A stretch of DNA of 64,000 nt. Origin: Geobacillus thermoleovorans. GTDB lineage: Bacteria > Bacillota > Bacilli > Bacillales > Anoxybacillaceae. The DNA lies in contig NZ_CP014335.1 of NCBI RefSeq assembly GCF_001610955.1, positions 2,055,001-2,119,000 on the forward strand, given 5' to 3'. A model generated the notes under the pieces. It saw nothing but the letters and a program-made list of their open reading frames with translations, was not told the origin of the DNA and did no database searches. The position numbers and the translations under genes are program-made. Numbering within the stretch: the stretch's first letter is position 1; every line of letters starts with the position of its first letter. Below are positions 1 through 11,000 of this stretch, piece by piece.

Positions 1-41
1 ACTGAGCGAAAGAACATTTCTTGTTAAGGAGGATGGCAGTT

Positions 42-485
42 ATGGCGTTAATTCCGTATGACCCGTTCCGGCACTTGGAATCGATTCGCCGGGATATGAA
101 CCGCTTTTTTGCTAGTGATTTTCCATCGCTGTTCACTCATATGGATGAGCAGCACTGGATGCCGCGCATCGACATGCATGAAACGGCCAACGAATACGTC
201 GTTTCGTGCGATTTACCGGGGCTGGAGCGGAAAGAGGATGTGCACATTGACGTGCAGAACAACATGTTGACCATCAGCGGCACGATTCAACGCCACCACG
301 ATGTAAGAGAAGAACAAATGCACCGGCGCGAACGCTTCTTTGGTCGCTTCCAGCGTTCGATCACCCTGCCGGCGGATGCGGCGACGGAAAACATTCGCGC
401 GACGTACAAAAACGGCGTGCTTGACATTCATATCCCGAAAACAACGACAGGAACGAAAAAACGCGTTGATATCGAGTTCCATTAA
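42..485 (+). CDS. Hsp20/alpha-crystallin small heat shock protein
   Basis: A 147-aa ATP-independent holdase-type chaperone. The N-terminal 40 residues start MALIPYDPF, followed by an alpha-crystallin domain from about residue 40 to the end with the typical late A-x-x-x-NGVLDIHIPK strand. The ATG at 42 is chosen because a strong AAGGAGG lies at 26-32; in-frame TTG (21) and ATG (33) sit before or on that site. Its promoter lies outside the window. It converges on galR and shares a terminator with it. It is one of two Hsp20 genes within 14 kb. Confidence 0.93.
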   Translation: MALIPYDPFRHLESIRRDMNRFFASDFPSLFTHMDEQHWMPRIDMHETANEYVVSCDLPGLERKEDVHIDVQNNMLTISGTIQRHHDVREEQMHRRERFFGRFQRSITLPADAATENIRATYKNGVLDIHIPKTTTGTKKRVDIEFH

Positions 486-492
486 TGCAGAA

Positions 493-1545
<1,053 letters not shown>

Positions 1546-1580
1546 TTATGTTTCATATGAAACGCGTTTTTTCGCCGCAT

Positions 1581-3107
1581 TTAAACAAGAGACGACATGC
1601 GCTCCACAGCGTGCTGCATAAAGCGGCGAAACGCGTCCTTCCCTCGCTTGTCCCGCTTAAACACCCCGGCATGTTCCAACACGGTCACAAACCGTTGCCC
1701 GACTTCGTGCCGCAAAATGTCATGGACGTTGTCCTTCGTGATGTCCGGATAGGCCGAGTGAATGGCTTCGCACCAATCCCAATGTTTATGCATCGACTCG
1801 TCCCAGTCTTCTTTTTTTGTCCGATGCACGAGATAATCGGCCAGCGTCTCCAGTTCCACGGCAAGCCGTGCCGGCAGCACCGCCAGCCCCATCACTTCGA
1901 TCAAGCCGATATTTTCTTTTTTAATATGATGCAATTCTTCATGCGGATGGAAAATGCCGTACGGATGTTCCGCTGATGTCCGATTGTTGCGCAAAACAAT
2001 GTCCAACTCAAACAAATCGCCGCGCCGCCGGGCGATCGGGGTGATCGTGTTATGCGGAACATCGCCGCTGTAGGCCATAATCTCGACACTTGAGTCGCTG
2101 TACGTCCGCCATGTTTCATACAAAAAGGCAGCCGCATCCAACACGTCCTCTTTTGGTCCAGTCAAACGGATGACGGACATCGGCCAGCGCACTATGCCGG
2201 CTGTGACCGACGGAAACGATGGAAGCGGGATACACTCTTCGATCTCCGCCTTTTCCATCGCAAACGTATAGCACCCGCCTTGGAAATGGTCATGCACTAA
2301 AATCGAGCCGCCGACAATCGGCAAATCGGCGTTCGAGCCAATGAAATAGTGCGGGAACTTTTCGACGAAATCGAGCAAACGCTCAAGCGTCTTCCGCTCC
2401 ATTTTCATCGGCACATGTTCGGCGGAAAAGACGATGCAATGTTCATTATAGTACACGTAGGGAGAATATTGGAAATACCACTGTTCATCCAATAACGTGA
2501 TCGGGATGACACGGTGATTGGAACGGGCTGGATGACGCCACGTTCCTTCATACCCTTCGTTTTCTTTGCATAATACACATTTTGGATACGAGGATGACGG
2601 CATCTCTTTTAATTTGGCGATTTCCTTCGGGTCTTTTTCCGGCTTCGCCAAGTTAATGGTGATATCCAATTCTCCATAGATGGTTGACACTTTCCAGTGC
2701 TGATTGTTGGCGATGCGCGCCGTTTGAATGTAATTGGACGCTTGGCTCAACGAATAAAACCAGTCCGTCGCCTCCTGCGGGTCGCGGCGGTATCGCTCGT
2801 AAAAGGCGCGGATCACTTCCGACGGCCGCGGCATGACGCAGTCCATCAGTCTCGCATCCCATATATCGCGCTCGGTCGTTGTATTCGTTTCCAACAATCC
2901 TTGTTCATACGCCCAATCAATCATAGCGTCCAATACCGGGGCCGGCGAGGCCAAGGGAACGTCCTTGACCTCGGCCGGCTGCCATTCCGTGAGTCGGAGC
3001 GTTGCCAGCAGGCGGTTGCGCGCGTACACAACATCTTCCGGCGCTAAAAGGCCGCGTTGCTCGGCATAACGGATCAGTTGTTCAATCGCCGCAAAAATCG
3101 TTTCCAT
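1581..3107 (-). CDS. galT: UDP-glucose-hexose-1-phosphate uridylyltransferase, class II
   Basis: A 508-aa Leloir enzyme exchanging galactose-1-phosphate with UDP-glucose to give UDP-galactose and glucose-1-phosphate in the cytosol. The length and motifs such as CVLCKENEGY and GGSILVHDHFQGG are those of the Firmicute class II GalT, not the shorter class I HPH enzyme. The ATG at 3107 is preferred because it follows the galE stop by 2 bp with GGGGTG upstream; a longer frame starting at 3155 would lie inside galE. It is cotranscribed with galE and galK. Confidence 0.95.
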   Translation of the reverse strand: METIFAAIEQLIRYAEQRGLLAPEDVVYARNRLLATLRLTEWQPAEVKDVPLASPAPVLDAMIDWAYEQGLLETNTTTERDIWDARLMDCVMPRPSEVIRAFYERYRRDPQEATDWFYSLSQASNYIQTARIANNQHWKVSTIYGELDITINLAKPEKDPKEIAKLKEMPSSSYPKCVLCKENEGYEGTWRHPARSNHRVIPITLLDEQWYFQYSPYVYYNEHCIVFSAEHVPMKMERKTLERLLDFVEKFPHYFIGSNADLPIVGGSILVHDHFQGGCYTFAMEKAEIEECIPLPSFPSVTAGIVRWPMSVIRLTGPKEDVLDAAAFLYETWRTYSDSSVEIMAYSGDVPHNTITPIARRRGDLFELDIVLRNNRTSAEHPYGIFHPHEELHHIKKENIGLIEVMGLAVLPARLAVELETLADYLVHRTKKEDWDESMHKHWDWCEAIHSAYPDITKDNVHDILRHEVGQRFVTVLEHAGVFKRDKRGKDAFRRFMQHAVERMSSLV

Positions 3108-3109
3108 GT

Positions 3110-4096
3110 TTACACACCCCGATATCCGTTTGGCCGCGCTTGATGCCATTCCCATGCCGACGCGACGATATCCGTAATGGACGGGTATTTCGGCTCCCAG
3201 CCGAGCTCGCGCTTTGCTTTTTCCGATGAAGCGACAAGTCTCGCCGGATCGCCCGGGCGCCGCGCCACGACGCGGGCGGGGATCGGGTGTCCGGTCACTT
3301 GCCGAGCCGCTTCGATCACTTCTTTGACGCTAAATCCATTTCCGTTGCCTAAATTGTATACATCGCTGTCTGCCCCGCTCCGCAATTTCTCGAGCGCCAG
3401 CCAATGGGCATCGACGAGATCAAGCACATGAATGTAGTCGCGGATGCACGTGCCGTCGGGCGTGTCGTAGTCATCGCCGAAAATGTAGATTTCCTCGCGC
3501 TGGCCAAGCGGCACTTTTAAAATCAATGGAATCAGATGCGTCTCCGGGTTGTGGTCCTCACCGATTGTCGTGCCGTACGCCCCGGCGACATTAAAGTAGC
3601 GGAGCGAAATCGAGCGGATGCCATAGGCGCGGTCCGCCCATTTCATCATTTTTTCCATCGCCAGCTTCGTTTCTCCATACGCGTTCGTCGGTTCCGTCGG
3701 GTCGGTTTCGACGATCGGGATTTGTTTCGGCTCCCCATACACCGCGGCGGTTGAAGAAAAGACGATTTGCTTAACGCCAAATTCTCTCATCACTTCAAGC
3801 AGCACTTGTGTGCCGTACACATTGTTGTCGTAATATTTCAGCGGCTCTTCCATGCTTTCGCCGACCAATGAGTTCGCCGCAAAATGAATGACCGCCTCAA
3901 TGTCGTGCTGGCGAAACACCTCGCGCAAAAAATCGCGGTCGCGAATATCGCCTTGGCAAAACACCGCATCAGGGTGAACCGCCTCCCGGTGCCCCGTCTG
4001 CAAGTTATCCACCACGACCACGCGCTCCCCTTTTTCAAGCAGACGGTACACCGCATGGCTGCCGATATACCCTGCCCCTCCGCAAACCAAAATCAT
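3110..4096 (-). CDS. galE: UDP-glucose 4-epimerase
   Basis: A 328-aa short-chain dehydrogenase/reductase-type epimerase interconverting UDP-galactose and UDP-glucose. The NAD-binding loop GGAGYIGSH is at residues 6-14, the [10 protein letters not shown] region carries the catalytic Ser, and the YxxxK pair is Y140/K144 (YGETK). It overlaps galK by 4 bp (ATGA) and ends 2 bp before galT, so translation is probably coupled. Confidence 0.96.
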   Translation of the reverse strand: MILVCGGAGYIGSHAVYRLLEKGERVVVVDNLQTGHREAVHPDAVFCQGDIRDRDFLREVFRQHDIEAVIHFAANSLVGESMEEPLKYYDNNVYGTQVLLEVMREFGVKQIVFSSTAAVYGEPKQIPIVETDPTEPTNAYGETKLAMEKMMKWADRAYGIRSISLRYFNVAGAYGTTIGEDHNPETHLIPLILKVPLGQREEIYIFGDDYDTPDGTCIRDYIHVLDLVDAHWLALEKLRSGADSDVYNLGNGNGFSVKEVIEAARQVTGHPIPARVVARRPGDPARLVASSEKAKRELGWEPKYPSITDIVASAWEWHQARPNGYRGV

Positions 4097-5277
4097 CGGC
4101 TCATCTCCTCCAGTTCCGTGAGTTCTCTCGCCCCGTCACCAACTTCAACGACATAAAAGCTTGCTTCATAACCGATTTTTTCGGCATACGCGTTTCCGAC
4201 CCGTTCAATGAAATCTTGAACGCATGCCTTTTTCACAATGTTCACCGTGCAGCCGCCGAATCCTGCTCCGGTCATGCGCGCCCCGACCGTTCCTTCGTGC
4301 GACCATGCCGCTTCAACGAGCGTGTCGAGTTCAACACCTGTCACTTCGTAATCATTGCGCAGCGACAAATGCGACTGTTTCATCAACTCGCCAAAGCGGA
4401 TCAGGTCTCCGCGCTCAAGCGCCCGGGCGGCTTCAAGAGTCCGCTCGTTTTCCGTCACCGCATGGCGGGCCCGTTTTTGCTCAAGCGGGGAAAGAAGATG
4501 TTCATAACGGGCCAGCTCTGCGCTTGTCAGCTCGCCGAGCGAGGCGATGTTCCGCACGCTTTGCAGCTTCGCGAGAGCCGCCTCGCACGTCGCCCGCCGC
4601 TCGTTGTACGCCGAGTCCGCCAAGCCGCGCTTTTTGTTTGTGTTCGCGATGACAATCGAACAATCGTTGAGCACGAGCGGCAAATAGCGGTACTCGAGCG
4701 TCTGGCAGTTCAATAGAATGGCGCAATCTTGTTTCCCCATGCCGACGGCAAACTGATCCATAATGCCGCAATGGACGCCAACGTATTTATTTTCTACGGT
4801 TTGGCTCATTTTCACAAGTTCCAGCTGGTCAAGCCCGCGCCTGAACAGTTCATTGAGCATGACCGCGGTCACGAGCTCAATCGACGCGGATGACGACAGT
4901 CCTGCGCCGTTCGGGATCGTGCCGTAATACAAAATGTCCAATCCGGTCTCCAGCGGGCTGAGCGCTTGAAACGCAGCCAAGATCCCTTTCGGGTAGTTCG
5001 CCCAGCCGTGCTCGCTCCGGTATGACAAGTCATCGTAAGAGACAGTGATCACTCCCGTTTCCGGGAAGTTTTGGGAGTAAAGGCGGACAAACGGCTCATC
5101 CGTTTGCCGGACAAGCGCATACGTGCCGATCTCGAGCGCGCACGGCAGCACATGCCCGCCGTTGTAATCCGTATGCTCACCGATCAAATTGACGCGGCCG
5201 GGGGCGAAGAAAGTGCGGATGCCTTCGCCTAAGCCGCTAAAAAGTTCGATAAATTGTTGTTTTAAAGTTGTAATCAT
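4093..5277 (-). CDS. galK: Galactokinase
   Basis: A 394-aa GHMP-family kinase that phosphorylates galactose to galactose-1-phosphate, the first Leloir step. The galactokinase signature [15 protein letters not shown] lies near residue 27, the GHMP ATP motif [13 protein letters not shown] near 130, and CGIMDQFA carries the catalytic Asp. It is the first gene of galKETR, with AAGGAGG about 9 bp upstream of the ATG. A sigma-A promoter and candidate operator lie immediately upstream. Confidence 0.96.
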   Translation of the reverse strand: MITTLKQQFIELFSGLGEGIRTFFAPGRVNLIGEHTDYNGGHVLPCALEIGTYALVRQTDEPFVRLYSQNFPETGVITVSYDDLSYRSEHGWANYPKGILAAFQALSPLETGLDILYYGTIPNGAGLSSSASIELVTAVMLNELFRRGLDQLELVKMSQTVENKYVGVHCGIMDQFAVGMGKQDCAILLNCQTLEYRYLPLVLNDCSIVIANTNKKRGLADSAYNERRATCEAALAKLQSVRNIASLGELTSAELARYEHLLSPLEQKRARHAVTENERTLEAARALERGDLIRFGELMKQSHLSLRNDYEVTGVELDTLVEAAWSHEGTVGARMTGAGFGGCTVNIVKKACVQDFIERVGNAYAEKIGYEASFYVVEVGDGARELTELEEMSR

Positions 5278-5311
5278 GAAAGAGCCTCCTTAAGATCATT
5301 TTATGATAAAT

Positions 5312-5340
5312 ATTTTAGTTAAAATTTTACTGTTCGTCAA
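5312..5340 (-). promoter_or_regulatory. galK promoter with candidate GalR operator
   Basis: On the minus strand TTGACG (5335-5340), a 17-bp spacer and TAAAAT (5312-5317) form a good sigma-A promoter. The spacer and -10 hold the near-palindromic AGTAAAATTTTAACT. A related AGTAAAATTTAA occurs before the alpha-galactosidase gene. Operator function is inference. Confidence 0.6.
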
Positions 5341-5471
5341 TGAAAAACTCCTACTTTTGTTCATGACTGCAGATTTCTTGTCAGAAACAAAATGCCCTCC
5401 TTGTCCGTATAATTCGTTAAAATCAACCTATCCTAAACATTAACATTTAAGAAGGAACAGGGGGCCCAAAT

Positions 5472-6254
5472 ATGGATGCCAAACTGCAGCTACAAAAAGA
5501 GTTAAAGCAAATCGAACAGTGGGAACACTCCCAAAAAGACCTATGGTTTTGGGAAAAGCTTGGCCGCTTGCCATTTCAAGTGCTGGATAAGCTGACGCCA
5601 AAAGTCGTCCATCGAAAACTCGGGCAGCTGCTTGATGAGTTGGGCAGCTATATTCAAAGCGGCGGGCAATATTTAGTGAATGAAAAGAAAATATTCACTC
5701 GGCTCGGGGTATCGTCGCTTGCGCAAGTGCCGCACTTGCCGCTTGAGACAATGGATCGCGTCTGCGATGAATTGATCGATGCGCGCGTCACGTTCGCCCA
5801 GCTGCAAGGGGCGGCAACTGGAATTGGCGGGGCGCTGACGCTGGCGGTAGACATTCCAGCGCTTCTCGGCTTAGCGCTGAAAACGCTGCAAGAGATCGCC
5901 ATCGTGTACGGATATGACCCGAAGGAAAAAGAGGAGCGCGTGTTCGTCGTCAAATGCCTGCAGTTTGCCGCGGCGGACATCGTCGGGAAAAAAGCGATTT
6001 TGGACGAACTTTCGTCGTTCTCCAATGAACGCGGGCGCGTCTTTTCCGAACTGCAAGGCTGGCGGGAAGTGATGATGACGTTCCGCGACCAATACGGGTG
6101 GAAAAAGCTGTTTCAAGCCGTTCCGATCATCGGTGTCATTTTCGGTTCGCTGTTTAACAAATCGTTTATGGAAGACATCGCCGAAACCGGGAAGATGCTC
6201 TATCGGAAGCGTCGCATCATCGAGAAGCTCAAACAGTTTGAACCCGGCATCTAA
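5472..6254 (+). CDS. EcsC-family protein
   Basis: A 260-aa protein resembling the EcsC family (third gene of the B. subtilis ecsABC locus), whose biochemical role is unknown. Visible features are a charged amphipathic N-terminus, a hydrophobic Gly/Ala-rich segment around residues 115-140 (GAATGIGGALTLAVDIPALLG), and a second hydrophobic stretch near the C-terminus (AVPIIGVIFGSLFNKSF). It stands alone, divergent from galK. TATAAT at 5408-5413 may be its -10, although no good -35 is seen. No ecsA or ecsB neighbours are present. Confidence 0.8.
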   Translation: MDAKLQLQKELKQIEQWEHSQKDLWFWEKLGRLPFQVLDKLTPKVVHRKLGQLLDELGSYIQSGGQYLVNEKKIFTRLGVSSLAQVPHLPLETMDRVCDELIDARVTFAQLQGAATGIGGALTLAVDIPALLGLALKTLQEIAIVYGYDPKEKEERVFVVKCLQFAAADIVGKKAILDELSSFSNERGRVFSELQGWREVMMTFRDQYGWKKLFQAVPIIGVIFGSLFNKSFMEDIAETGKMLYRKRRIIEKLKQFEPGI

Positions 6255-6275
6255 GACACCGGGTTCAATTCGTTT
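6240..6275 (+). terminator. Terminator of the EcsC-family gene
   Basis: GAACCCGG (6240-6247) pairs with CCGGGTTC (6259-6266) around the stop codon. The U-tract that follows (AATTCGTTT) is weak. Confidence 0.5.
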
Positions 6276-6312
6276 ATGACTGGTGCATAGACTCGAGCGA
6301 CAGCATCCCTTC

Positions 6313-8502
6313 TTATCGTTGAACAGCTTTCAATCGCCACATCATGCTGATAAAATCGCCAGAGCGGTACGGCAAGGCCACTCCGGCATACATCAGCTCG
6401 TCGCCGCCGTAAACGCCAAGTCCCTCGATTTCGTAGTCTTGATTCGGGTCAAGCCCTTTTAAGCGCAGGTATGACAGCGGCGCGTTCGCTTCGGCCAGAA
6501 CGCGGAAGTAGGCGACGAGCGCTTCCGAGCGGTCGGCAGAGACGAACATCCACGCCGCCTCGTTGCCTTCAAACGGGCTTAGCAGTCGATAAAACGTGCC
6601 GAACTGGACGAGACGGCGCACGTCCTTGTAAAACGCGACTTGTTGCTTAATCATTTGTTTTTCTGTTTCCGTCAATTTCGTGATATCGAGCTCATAGCCG
6701 AAGTTGCCTGACATCGCGACATGGCCGCGCGTCTTGAGCGACGTCACCCGCCCGACTTGGTGGTTCGGCACCGCCGAGACGTGGGCGCCCATTGCACTAA
6801 TCGGATAGACGAGGCTCGTGCCGTATTGAATTTTCAGGCGCGAGACGGCATCGGTATTGTCGCTCGTCCACGTTTGCGGCATATAATACAGCATCCCCGG
6901 GTCAAACCGCCCCCCGCCTCCCGAACAGCTTTCAAACAAAATGTGCGGAAAGCGCGAGGTCATCTCGTCCATGACGCGGTACAGCCCAAGCATATAGCGG
7001 TGCGCCGTTTCGCGCTGGCGCTCGGGCGGCAGGGCGGAGGAGCCTATTTCCGTCATATGGCGGTTCATGTCCCATTTCACGTACGTGATCGGCGCGCTTG
7101 CGAGGACGTTCGAGATCGTCTCGATGATATAGTCGCAAACGTCTTCGCGGGAATAATCGAGCACAAGCTGGTTTCGTCCTTCCGAACGCGGGCGGTTGGG
7201 CACATGCAGACACCAGTCGGGGTGTTTCCGGTACAGTTCGCTGTTTGGCGACACCATTTCCGGTTCGACCCATAAGCCGAACTGGAGTCCAAGTTCGTTT
7301 ACTTGTTTTGCCAGCCCGTCCAAGCCGTTCGGAAGCTTGCGCCGGTTGACGATCCAATCGCCGAGCGACCGGCGGTCGTCATCGCGCTCGCCAAACCAGC
7401 CGTCGTCAAGCACAAACAGTTCGATGCCTAGTTTCGCTGCCGTTTTCGCAATGTTGACGAGTTTTTCTTCGTTAAAATCGAAGTACGTTGCTTCCCAGTT
7501 GTTGATCAAAATCGGGCGTTCGCGGTCGCGGAATGCGCCGCGCGCCAGGCGGGTGCGGTACAGTTCGTGGTAGGTTTGCGACATCCCGTTCAACCCTTGG
7601 TCGGAGTAAACCATGACCACTTCCGGCGTTTGGAACGACTCACCCGGCTGAAGCAGCCATGTGAAATCAAACGGGTTGATTCCCATCGAGACACGGGCAG
7701 TGCCGAACTGGTCCACCTCGATTTGGGCGAGAAAATTGCCGCTGTACACAAAGCTGAACCCGTATACTTCGCCTTGGTGTTCATCGGCGTTTTTGGCGAC
7801 GAGCGCGATAAATGGGTTTTGTTGGTGGCTGCTCGCGCCGCGGCGGCTTTCCGCCGCTTGCACGCCGGTCACAAGCGGGCGGCGCTCGATCCAGCGCTCG
7901 CGCCCCCACGCTCCGGGGAGATGGATCCAATCATAGTCAGCAGTTGGGAAATCAACGCTCATACTGAGCGCACGCAGCAGTTTCAACCGCTCGCCGCCTT
8001 TGTTTTCAAAACGGGCCGCGCGCGTGATGACGTTCCATTTTTCATACGCCGTATACTGCAACGTGACCTCTAGACCGATCAGCGCATCTCCAAGGACAAT
8101 TTCGAGCGTCTCCGCTTCCTGTTCATGCTCCACGTATGTCGCCGGCAGTCCGTTAAGTCTAGGCTTCCCTTTGTAAATGCGGTGCGTTTTGTAGCGCAAA
8201 TCGGTCACGGTCGAGCCGTTCTCAAGCTGCACTTGATACGCCGGAGAACGAAAATCGGTATTCCCATAGGCCGGATATTCTTGCGGCAGCGTATCGAGCG
8301 AAAACGTGCGGTCGGATGGGGCGAGATTGGGGGAAAACGCGCGATCCAGCCGCGAAAACCTCCGCTCCCCCCGAACATCGCGCACCGCTTTTCCCCAATA
8401 GATATGAGCCAAATAGCCGGAGCGGAAAAGCTGCATCACGTAGCTTGCCTTGCCCGCCCGCAAATGAAACTGCTTCGTTTGCGGATTGTATGTAACCGCC
8501 AT
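6313..8502 (-). CDS. agaN: Alpha-galactosidase, glycoside hydrolase family 36
   Basis: A 729-aa intracellular enzyme (no signal peptide) that removes alpha-1,6-galactose from melibiose or raffinose-type sugars. The N-terminal beta-sandwich covers about residues 1-320, the (beta/alpha)8 barrel about 330-640, and a C-terminal beta domain follows. The nucleophile is D478 in TYVKWDMNRHM and the acid/base is D548 in WTSDNTDAV. Length and both positions match Geobacillus AgaA/AgaN/AgaB. The released galactose would feed the galKET operon 1 kb away. No sugar transporter gene is beside it. Confidence 0.95.
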   Translation of the reverse strand: MAVTYNPQTKQFHLRAGKASYVMQLFRSGYLAHIYWGKAVRDVRGERRFSRLDRAFSPNLAPSDRTFSLDTLPQEYPAYGNTDFRSPAYQVQLENGSTVTDLRYKTHRIYKGKPRLNGLPATYVEHEQEAETLEIVLGDALIGLEVTLQYTAYEKWNVITRAARFENKGGERLKLLRALSMSVDFPTADYDWIHLPGAWGRERWIERRPLVTGVQAAESRRGASSHQQNPFIALVAKNADEHQGEVYGFSFVYSGNFLAQIEVDQFGTARVSMGINPFDFTWLLQPGESFQTPEVVMVYSDQGLNGMSQTYHELYRTRLARGAFRDRERPILINNWEATYFDFNEEKLVNIAKTAAKLGIELFVLDDGWFGERDDDRRSLGDWIVNRRKLPNGLDGLAKQVNELGLQFGLWVEPEMVSPNSELYRKHPDWCLHVPNRPRSEGRNQLVLDYSREDVCDYIIETISNVLASAPITYVKWDMNRHMTEIGSSALPPERQRETAHRYMLGLYRVMDEMTSRFPHILFESCSGGGGRFDPGMLYYMPQTWTSDNTDAVSRLKIQYGTSLVYPISAMGAHVSAVPNHQVGRVTSLKTRGHVAMSGNFGYELDITKLTETEKQMIKQQVAFYKDVRRLVQFGTFYRLLSPFEGNEAAWMFVSADRSEALVAYFRVLAEANAPLSYLRLKGLDPNQDYEIEGLGVYGGDELMYAGVALPYRSGDFISMMWRLKAVQR

Positions 8503-8530
8503 CCTCTTCCCTCACTTTGATTTTTTATTT

Positions 8531-8550
8531 AAATTTTACTTAATTTTTAC
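8531..8550 (-). promoter_or_regulatory. AT-rich upstream region of alpha-galactosidase with gal-like motif
   Basis: The minus strand carries AGTAAAATTTAAATAAAA, closely related to AGTAAAATTTTAACTAAAA at the galK promoter. It is a candidate common GalR operator; no convincing -35/-10 pair can be fixed here. Confidence 0.35.
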
Positions 8551-8563
8551 GAAAAGATCCATC

Positions 8564-8588
8564 AAAAAAGCGCCTGGATTCAGGCGCT
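8564..8588 (-). terminator. Terminator of glpD
   Basis: AGCGCCTG (8569-8576) pairs with CAGGCGCT (8581-8588), with a run of six U on the minus transcript, 26 bp after the glpD stop. Confidence 0.85.
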
Positions 8589-8613
8589 CATCATTTCCTT
8601 CATGATCATTGGT

Positions 8614-10272
8614 TCACTTCGCTCCTTCCTCTGCCAACACCGCTCGTCGCAGTTCCTTGTCGAGTTCTTTCTCATACACGTCCCGCTCTTCCCCCGTCCA
8701 CCCCAAATACCGCGCCATAAACGCCACAACCGCCTCTTTCTCCCGCCGGACAGAATCGATGTCAAATAACAGCGCTCCGGTGCGGCGGATGAAGTAGTCG
8801 ACCGGTTTGGCCGCCATTTCTTCCTCCATGGCGTAGACGAGGCGGATGAACGTTTCGCGCGTTAAGCCAGATGAACGGTCGTATTGCTGGCTTAAAGCAA
8901 ACAGCCGGTCGACATTTGTGCCGTATTGTCTCGCCAGCCGCGCTCCCGCTTCTTTCGTCAATCCATAGCGCACCGCTTCTTCCGCTTTTTCGGCGATGAA
9001 GGCAGGGAGGCGGTGCGAGCCGCCGACATCGCCGCCGGAGATCGGCAATTGTTTCGTCTGGCATGGACGGAACGTTTTCCGCTCTTCTTTTTCGAGCTGC
9101 TTAGCGACGAGGTCGACGACGGTTTCCGCCATTTTCCGGTAGCCGGTCAGTTTGCCGCCGGCAATCGTAATGAGGCCGGATGGCGATGTCCAAATCTCGT
9201 CTTTGCGGGAAATTTCCGACGGGTCTTTCCCTTCTTCATAAATGAGCGGACGGACGCCAGCCCAGCTCGACTCGACATCGTCGGCAGTGACGCCGACGGA
9301 CGGGAACATGTAGTGAATCGCCTGCAATAAGTAATCACGGTCTTCTTCGGTCATGGCCGGATGAGCGGGATCATCGTCATAAAATGTATCGGTCGTGCCG
9401 ACATACGTTTTCCCATCCCGCGGAATGGCAAACACCATCCGGCCGTCCGGGGTGTCAAAATAGACTGCCTGCTTGAGCGGAAAACGCTTTTGATCGATGA
9501 CGATATGGACGCCTTTTGTCAGCCGAAGCCGCTTGCCGGTTTTCGATCCGTCTTTGTCGCGCAGCGCATCAACCCACGGTCCGGCGGCATTGACGACTTT
9601 TTTGGCGCGGATGTCATACACTCGTCCGCCGATCAGGTCGCGGCAGCGGGCGCCGATCGCGCGGCCGCGCTCGTCGTACAAAAACTGTTCGGCTTTTACG
9701 TAGTTGACGGCGTCGGCGCCAAGCTCGACCGCTTTTTTGATCACTTCGATCGTCAGGCGGGCATCGTCGGTCCGATACTCGACGTAATAGCCGCCGCCGA
9801 TCAGGCCATCGCGCTTTAAGAGCGGCTCTTTTTCCAACGTCTGCCGGGCATCAAGCATCGTGCGCCGCTCGCTTGGCTTGACGCCAGCCAGCCGGTCATA
9901 CAGCCAAAGGCCGACCGACGTGCTCCATTTGCCAAACGTCCCGCCGCGGTAAATGGGCAGCAGCATCCACTCCGGTGTGGTGACGTGCGGGCCGTTTTCA
10001 TACACAATCGCCCGTTCGCGCCCGACTTCCGCGACAAGCTTCACCTCGAACTGCTTCAAGTAGCGCAAGCCGCCGTGAACGAGCTTCGTCGACCGACTTG
10101 ACGTGCCGGCGGCAAAATCTTGCATCTCGACAAGCGCGACCGTCATGCCGCGCGAGACGGTATCCAGGGCGATGCCAGAGCCGGTGATCCCTCCACCGAT
10201 GATCAGAAGATCATATTGTTTTTCGCTCATCGCTTGAAGAACATCGCTCCGATGTTTGCTTGAGAACGCCAT
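8614..10272 (-). CDS. glpD: Aerobic glycerol-3-phosphate dehydrogenase
   Basis: A 552-aa FAD-dependent membrane-associated dehydrogenase that oxidises sn-glycerol-3-phosphate to dihydroxyacetone phosphate and passes electrons to menaquinone. The FAD-binding motif [17 protein letters not shown] lies at about residues 20-36, with [17 protein letters not shown] following. The start at 10272 is set by AAAGGAGG; the longer frame to 10344 runs through the leader terminator. Expression is probably controlled by the GlpP-dependent attenuator just upstream. glpF and glpK are not adjacent. Confidence 0.95.
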   Translation of the reverse strand: MAFSSKHRSDVLQAMSEKQYDLLIIGGGITGSGIALDTVSRGMTVALVEMQDFAAGTSSRSTKLVHGGLRYLKQFEVKLVAEVGRERAIVYENGPHVTTPEWMLLPIYRGGTFGKWSTSVGLWLYDRLAGVKPSERRTMLDARQTLEKEPLLKRDGLIGGGYYVEYRTDDARLTIEVIKKAVELGADAVNYVKAEQFLYDERGRAIGARCRDLIGGRVYDIRAKKVVNAAGPWVDALRDKDGSKTGKRLRLTKGVHIVIDQKRFPLKQAVYFDTPDGRMVFAIPRDGKTYVGTTDTFYDDDPAHPAMTEEDRDYLLQAIHYMFPSVGVTADDVESSWAGVRPLIYEEGKDPSEISRKDEIWTSPSGLITIAGGKLTGYRKMAETVVDLVAKQLEKEERKTFRPCQTKQLPISGGDVGGSHRLPAFIAEKAEEAVRYGLTKEAGARLARQYGTNVDRLFALSQQYDRSSGLTRETFIRLVYAMEEEMAAKPVDYFIRRTGALLFDIDSVRREKEAVVAFMARYLGWTGEERDVYEKELDKELRRAVLAEEGAK

Positions 10273-10290
10273 GCGTGATTCCTCCTTTGA

Positions 10291-10355
10291 AAAAGACAAA
10301 AAGAGACCATTGCAAACACGATAAGCCTTTCGCCTACCATGCATGCATGGTCTCT
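10291..10355 (-). promoter_or_regulatory. glpD leader attenuator (GlpP target)
   Basis: In the minus-strand leader AGAGACCAT (10347-10355) pairs with ATGGTCTCT (10302-10310), followed by UUUUUGUCUUUUU: a Rho-independent terminator before the coding region. Between the arms lies a 14-nt perfect palindrome CCATGCATGCATGG (10337-10350) that overlaps the 5' arm and could form the competing structure. In B. subtilis GlpP with glycerol-3-phosphate antiterminates such a leader; glpP is the next gene upstream. Confidence 0.85.
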
Positions 10356-10391
10356 CCCTGTCTCCTGACTGATGATTAACTTGTTACCTTT

Positions 10392-10420
10392 ATTGTAGCA
10401 GACTGCGGCCGATTTGACCA
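10392..10420 (-). promoter_or_regulatory. glpD promoter
   Basis: TGGTCA (10415-10420), a 17-bp spacer and TACAAT (10392-10397) on the minus strand, about 35 nt upstream of the attenuator hairpin. Confidence 0.6.
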
Positions 10421-10430
10421 GCTCAACGCA

Positions 10431-10985
10431 TTATCCATTGTAGTGGCGCCATAATGTTTCGTTTGACGTGGTCACCGCCGCCGCCCCAGCTGCAAGCGCC
10501 CGCTCGACATCATCGACCGTGCGGATGAGCCCACCGGCGTAAATCGGTTTTCCGGTCCGTTCTTTCACTTCGCGGATGATGTGCGGCATGGCGCCCGGGA
10601 TGACTTCAATGCAATCCGGATTCGTTTTGGCGATCAGCTGGTAGCTTTTCTCTAAAGCGTGGGAATCGAGCAAAAAGATGCGTTGCACGGCCAAGACGCG
10701 TTTTTGACGCGCCTTCATAATGACGCCCGCTTTCGTGGAAATGAGGCCATGAGGGCGGAACTCTTGGCAAAGGTATTCCGCCGCATGTTCATCATGACTC
10801 AGCCCTTGCACCAAGTCGACGTGAATGATCAACTCCTTGCCATGCCGGCGCGCATAGGCAAAGATGCTTTTTAACTGGGCAATATGCACCTCAAGCAACA
10901 CGCCGACCGTGTAACCGCTTGACAAAAAGGCGTCAAATTGCTTCATCGTTTTAATGGCCGGAATGATGCGCTGTTTCGCTTCCAT
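10431..10985 (-). CDS. glpP: Glycerol uptake operon antiterminator
   Basis: A 184-aa GlpP-family regulator with a TIM-barrel-like fold that senses glycerol-3-phosphate and antiterminates glp leader RNAs. Typical blocks are HVDLVQGLSHDEHA, GLISTK, LLDSHALE, IEVIPGAMP and YAGGLIRTVDDVERALAAGAAAVTTS. Its immediate partner leader is upstream of glpD, 160 bp downstream. In many Bacilli glpP is followed by glpF-glpK; here glpD follows directly. A 51-aa unknown gene lies 15 bp upstream. Confidence 0.93.
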   Translation of the reverse strand: MEAKQRIIPAIKTMKQFDAFLSSGYTVGVLLEVHIAQLKSIFAYARRHGKELIIHVDLVQGLSHDEHAAEYLCQEFRPHGLISTKAGVIMKARQKRVLAVQRIFLLDSHALEKSYQLIAKTNPDCIEVIPGAMPHIIREVKERTGKPIYAGGLIRTVDDVERALAAGAAAVTTSNETLWRHYNG

Positions 10986-11000
10986 TTTCTTTTCTTCGAT

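Noticed and set aside
1551..1570. CcpA-type cre site between galT and galR
   Set aside because: TGAAACGCGTTT has its symmetry centre at GC rather than the CG expected for cre, so the match is poor.
10273..10344. N-terminal extension of glpD
   Set aside because: It would translate through the leader terminator; AAAGGAGG clearly sets the start at 10272.
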